Origin: Thermococci archaeon
Lineage (GTDB): Archaea; Hadarchaeota; B88-G9
Assembly (NCBI GenBank): GCA_003660555.1
Contig: QMUK01000024.1
Location: forward strand, 1 to 15,709
DNA length: 15,709 bases
Direction: 5' to 3'
Each line of letters opens with the position of its first letter. Positions within the stretch are counted from its first letter, which is position 1. The position numbers and the translations under genes were made by a program. The notes below the pieces were generated by a model. It was given only the letters and a program-made list of their open reading frames with translations. It had not been told where the DNA came from and did no database searches. Of the stretch, positions 13,872 to 15,709 are shown piece by piece.

Positions 13872-15250
13872 GTTTGTCTACGTTCTTCGAGGCTAGATCA
13901 GTAGCTGTGATAGGCGCCTCTAAGACCCCTGGGAAAATAGGGCACGAGATTCTCAAGAACTTGGCTCTCTATGAGTATAAGGGGAAGGTATATCCAGTGA
14001 ATCCAAAGGAAAAAGAAATACTGGGAATGAAGTGCTATAAAACGGTATCAGAGATAGAGAACGAAGTAGAACTTGCTGTGATAGCTATACCTCCCAAATC
14101 TGTTCCGGGAGTAGTAGAGGAATGTGGAAGAAAGGGAGTTAGGGGCATAGTCATAGTTTCCGGAGGATTTAAAGAGTTAGGAGACGAGGGAAGAGAGATA
14201 GAGGAGCAAATAGTTTCAATAGCCAGAAAATATGGGATGAGGATAATAGGTCCAAATTGCATAGGCATATACGATTCTAGGAGTAAAATAGACACGTTTT
14301 TCCAATCTAGAGAGAGGATGATGAGACCAAAGGAAGGAGCCGTTTCCTTCATAACACAGAGCGGCACTTTCGGGTGTTCCTTTCTAGAATGGGCTGCAGA
14401 GGAGGGAATAGGGGTAGCTAGATTTGTTAGCTATGGGAACAGAGCAGATGTGGACGAACCAGAGCTTATAGAGTTCCTAGGAGAGGACGAGAGAACTAGA
14501 GTAATAGCCGTTTACATGGAAGGAGTCGGAGATGGTAGAAGACTAATGCAGTCCATATCGAAAACCTCTCGTAGGAAACCAGTACTTATACTCAAGGCAG
14601 GGAGGACTAAAGCAGGATCCAGAGTGGCCTTAAGCCATACTGGATGGCTTGCTGGAGAAGACAGAATATTCGACTCTGCTATTAAGCAAGCAGGGGGAAT
14701 AAGAGCTGAAAACATGGAGGAACTCCAAGACATGATAAAGGCTCTGGTAAAGCAACCCCTTCCTAAGGGGAACAGGATAGGAATGGTGACTAATGGAGCC
14801 GGTCCTTGCGTAATGGCAGCAGACTCCATAGTTGAAAGAGGGATGAAAATGGCCGAACTCTCTCAAGAGACCCTTGACCTACTAAAAAGAGAACTTCCTC
14901 CTTACTGTGTTCCGGGAAATCCAGTAGATCTAACAGGAAGCGCAACATCTAAGGACTACGACGTGGCTATAAGACTCTTAATGGAAGAGGAGAGAGTAGA
15001 CATAGTCATGCCCTTCTTCGTGTTTCAAGACACTCCTCTAGACGAAGGGATAATAGAGGTGATGCTAAGGATAAGAGACGAATATCCTGAGAAGCCTATT
15101 ATATGTGGAGCTAGTGGAGCGAATTACACTAGGAAAAAAACTAAGGAATTAGAGGAAATCGGGATACCAGTTTATCCTACTCCAGAGAGGGCCGTCTCTG
15201 CAGCTTATGCTCTCTGGACTTACTCTCTCATAAGGCAATCTAGGCAGTAA
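13868..15250 (+). CDS. acdA: ADP-forming acetate/acyl-CoA ligase, alpha subunit
   Basis: The 460-residue alpha subunit of an NDP-forming acyl-CoA synthetase, which converts acetyl- or aryl-CoA plus ADP and phosphate to the acid plus ATP, an energy-conserving step in fermentative archaea. Domain order: CoA-binding Rossmann domain (about 5-125; SVAVIGASKTPGKIG, VYPVNP, GFKELGDEG), RIIGPNCIGIYD (125-136), succinyl-CoA-ligase-like domain with FITQSGTFGCSFLEW (161-175), the phospho-histidine loop VALSHTGWLAG (His257, the same number as the active histidine described for the Pyrococcus furiosus enzyme), and a third domain (285-455) with GNPVDLTG. The ATP-grasp beta subunit is absent and must be encoded elsewhere. 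Start TTG 13868 follows GGGGGTG with 5 bases spacing and overlaps the glyS stop. Confidence 0.92.
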   Translation: MSLSTFFEARSVAVIGASKTPGKIGHEILKNLALYEYKGKVYPVNPKEKEILGMKCYKTVSEIENEVELAVIAIPPKSVPGVVEECGRKGVRGIVIVSGGFKELGDEGREIEEQIVSIARKYGMRIIGPNCIGIYDSRSKIDTFFQSRERMMRPKEGAVSFITQSGTFGCSFLEWAAEEGIGVARFVSYGNRADVDEPELIEFLGEDERTRVIAVYMEGVGDGRRLMQSISKTSRRKPVLILKAGRTKAGSRVALSHTGWLAGEDRIFDSAIKQAGGIRAENMEELQDMIKALVKQPLPKGNRIGMVTNGAGPCVMAADSIVERGMKMAELSQETLDLLKRELPPYCVPGNPVDLTGSATSKDYDVAIRLLMEEERVDIVMPFFVFQDTPLDEGIIEVMLRIRDEYPEKPIICGASGANYTRKKTKELEEIGIPVYPTPERAVSAAYALWTYSLIRQSRQ

Positions 15251-15345
15251 AACATCCTCTTTCTGCCCTTGTATCTTATCACACCATTTGAGACTCCTAA
15301 GTCCACCAATCTGCCACAGGAGTTACAGAACCCTCGCCTAGCCAT
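15220..15345 (-). CDS. Small zinc-ribbon protein (41 residues)
   Basis: A tiny basic protein with CNSC (7-10) near the N terminus and CLDC (34-37) at the C terminus, separated by a beta-hairpin-like stretch (VSNGVIRYKGRKRMFYC), the classic four-cysteine zinc-ribbon spacing. The ATG is preceded by a strong GGAGGGG site (minus strand, about 15359-15353), and a TTTAAA box (15383-15388) lies at a promoter-like distance. Its last 31 bases overlap the end of the acdA gene on the other strand. I do not know a named family; such small ribbons in archaea are often nucleic-acid or ribosome associated, but that is inference. Its ribosome site, promoter and paired cysteines argue for a real gene. Confidence 0.72.
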   Translation of the reverse strand: MARRGFCNSCGRLVDLGVSNGVIRYKGRKRMFYCLDCLMRE

Positions 15346-15474
15346 TTTTGTCCCCCCTCCGGTATGGCAATCCGCAATCCCCTTTAAATCGTTTTTAGTT
15401 CGCTTTTGAGTAACACAAGCCTAGTGGAAAACTTGATATACCAGCATGATATGACATTAATATGAGGGCAACCC
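15346..15474. promoter_or_regulatory. Divergent promoter region of the zinc-ribbon gene and thyX
   Basis: This 129-base head-to-head spacer has a TTTAAA box (15383-15388) suited to the minus-strand zinc-ribbon gene (initiation about 15360) and CTTGATATA (15432-15440) preceded by GGAAAA, suited to thyX (initiation about 15462, before GAGGG at 15464-15468). Other AT-rich words (ATTAATATG, 15456-15464) sit near the thyX start. I see no repeats or RNA gene in it. Confidence 0.5.
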
Positions 15475-15709
15475 GTGAGGGTGGAGCTAATCGCACACAC
15501 TCCAGAGCCGGAGAGAGTCGCTGCTTTCTCAGCGATGCTATCCCACTCTAGGAAAGACAAGGAGAATCTTTGGAAGGAGGCAGCACTAGAAAAAGGGAGG
15601 GAAATACTCAGAAAAGTAATGGAGATGGGACATCTTTCAGTAATTGAACACATCTCCTTCACTTTCTACGTGGAAGGGATAAGCAGAGTGTGCTCCCATC
15701 AACTGGTGA
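15475..15709 (+). CDS. thyX: Flavin-dependent thymidylate synthase ThyX (5' part)
   Basis: The first 78 residues are visible; the gene runs off the right edge. ThyX makes dTMP from dUMP using methylenetetrahydrofolate (or a modified archaeal folate), FAD and NADPH. Recognisable parts are the opening strand MRVELIAHTPEPERV, the helix with AMLSHSRKD, and the family stretch MGHLSVIEHISFTFYVEGISRVCSHQLV, which in ThyX runs directly into the RHRxxS signature just beyond the window. GTG 15475 follows GAGGG with 6 bases spacing; GTG 15481 is a close alternative. The gene is transcribed away from the zinc-ribbon gene. Confidence 0.9.
   Translation, partial: MRVELIAHTPEPERVAAFSAMLSHSRKDKENLWKEAALEKGREILRKVMEMGHLSVIEHISFTFYVEGISRVCSHQLV

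Noticed and set aside
13868-15250. Fused alpha-beta ADP-forming acetyl-CoA synthetase
   Set aside because: The gene stops after the third domain and is followed by an opposing zinc-ribbon gene; no ATP-grasp beta domain is present.
15384-15662. 92-residue open frame on the minus strand
   Set aside because: It is antisense to the clearly recognisable thyX start and covers its promoter; no family features.
1-15709. CRISPR array, tRNA, rRNA, insertion sequence or prophage
   Set aside because: No regularly spaced repeats, tRNA-like clover patterns, transposase or integrase motifs, or terminal inverted repeats were seen on either strand.

Overview
The window comes from an archaeon, probably thermophilic and from a lineage that uses tubulin-superfamily GTPases. 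The evidence is an archaeal-type (co-factor-independent) phosphoglycerate mutase, Sec61-beta, a PAC2-family protein, a class II glycyl-tRNA synthetase of archaeal/eukaryal type, an ADP-forming acyl-CoA synthetase subunit, TATA-like boxes upstream of genes, strong GGAGGTG ribosome binding sites, and heavy use of AGA/AGG and ATA codons. I cannot name the phylum; a deep TACK or euryarchaeal lineage would fit. GC content looks moderate and even throughout. I see no insertion sequence, CRISPR array, tRNA or rRNA.

Layout. 1-435 holds the 3' part of a TatD-type hydrolase (+). 5264-428 is a compact minus-strand operon: phosphoglycerate mutase, orphan C5-cytosine DNA methyltransferase, SPOUT-like COG4080/DUF2122-type protein, membrane-anchored GATase-fold protein, PAC2-family protein. 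A short divergent promoter (5265-5340) separates it from a plus-strand gene for a secreted, C-terminally anchored protein that appears to start with CTG. Next come a tiny Sec61-beta gene (-, 6422-6255) and a MazG-type pyrophosphohydrolase (+).

6929-10192 is the most interesting block. A strong TATA box drives two tandem, divergent FtsZ/tubulin-superfamily GTPases (CetZ-like or FtsZ-like-1-like), followed by a signal-peptide protein with an extracellular beta domain, a helical stalk and a C-terminal membrane anchor. Both GTPases end in the same six residues, DIEPLF, and both seem to lack the second acidic residue of the T7 loop. I propose a membrane-linked cytoskeletal module, possibly a heteropolymer.

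10243-15250 is a tightly packed plus-strand run: a deaminase-like amidohydrolase, a four-CBS-domain protein, glycyl-tRNA synthetase and the alpha subunit of an ADP-forming acetyl-CoA synthetase. It ends against a 41-residue zinc-ribbon gene on the minus strand (15345-15220). A divergent promoter region follows, and the 5' part of thyX runs off the right edge. No gene-free stretch exceeds 300 bases; the longest are 6779-6928 and 15346-15474, both described as regulatory. Two small genes (Sec61-beta and the zinc ribbon) and the partial thyX are easy to miss because of their size or truncation.
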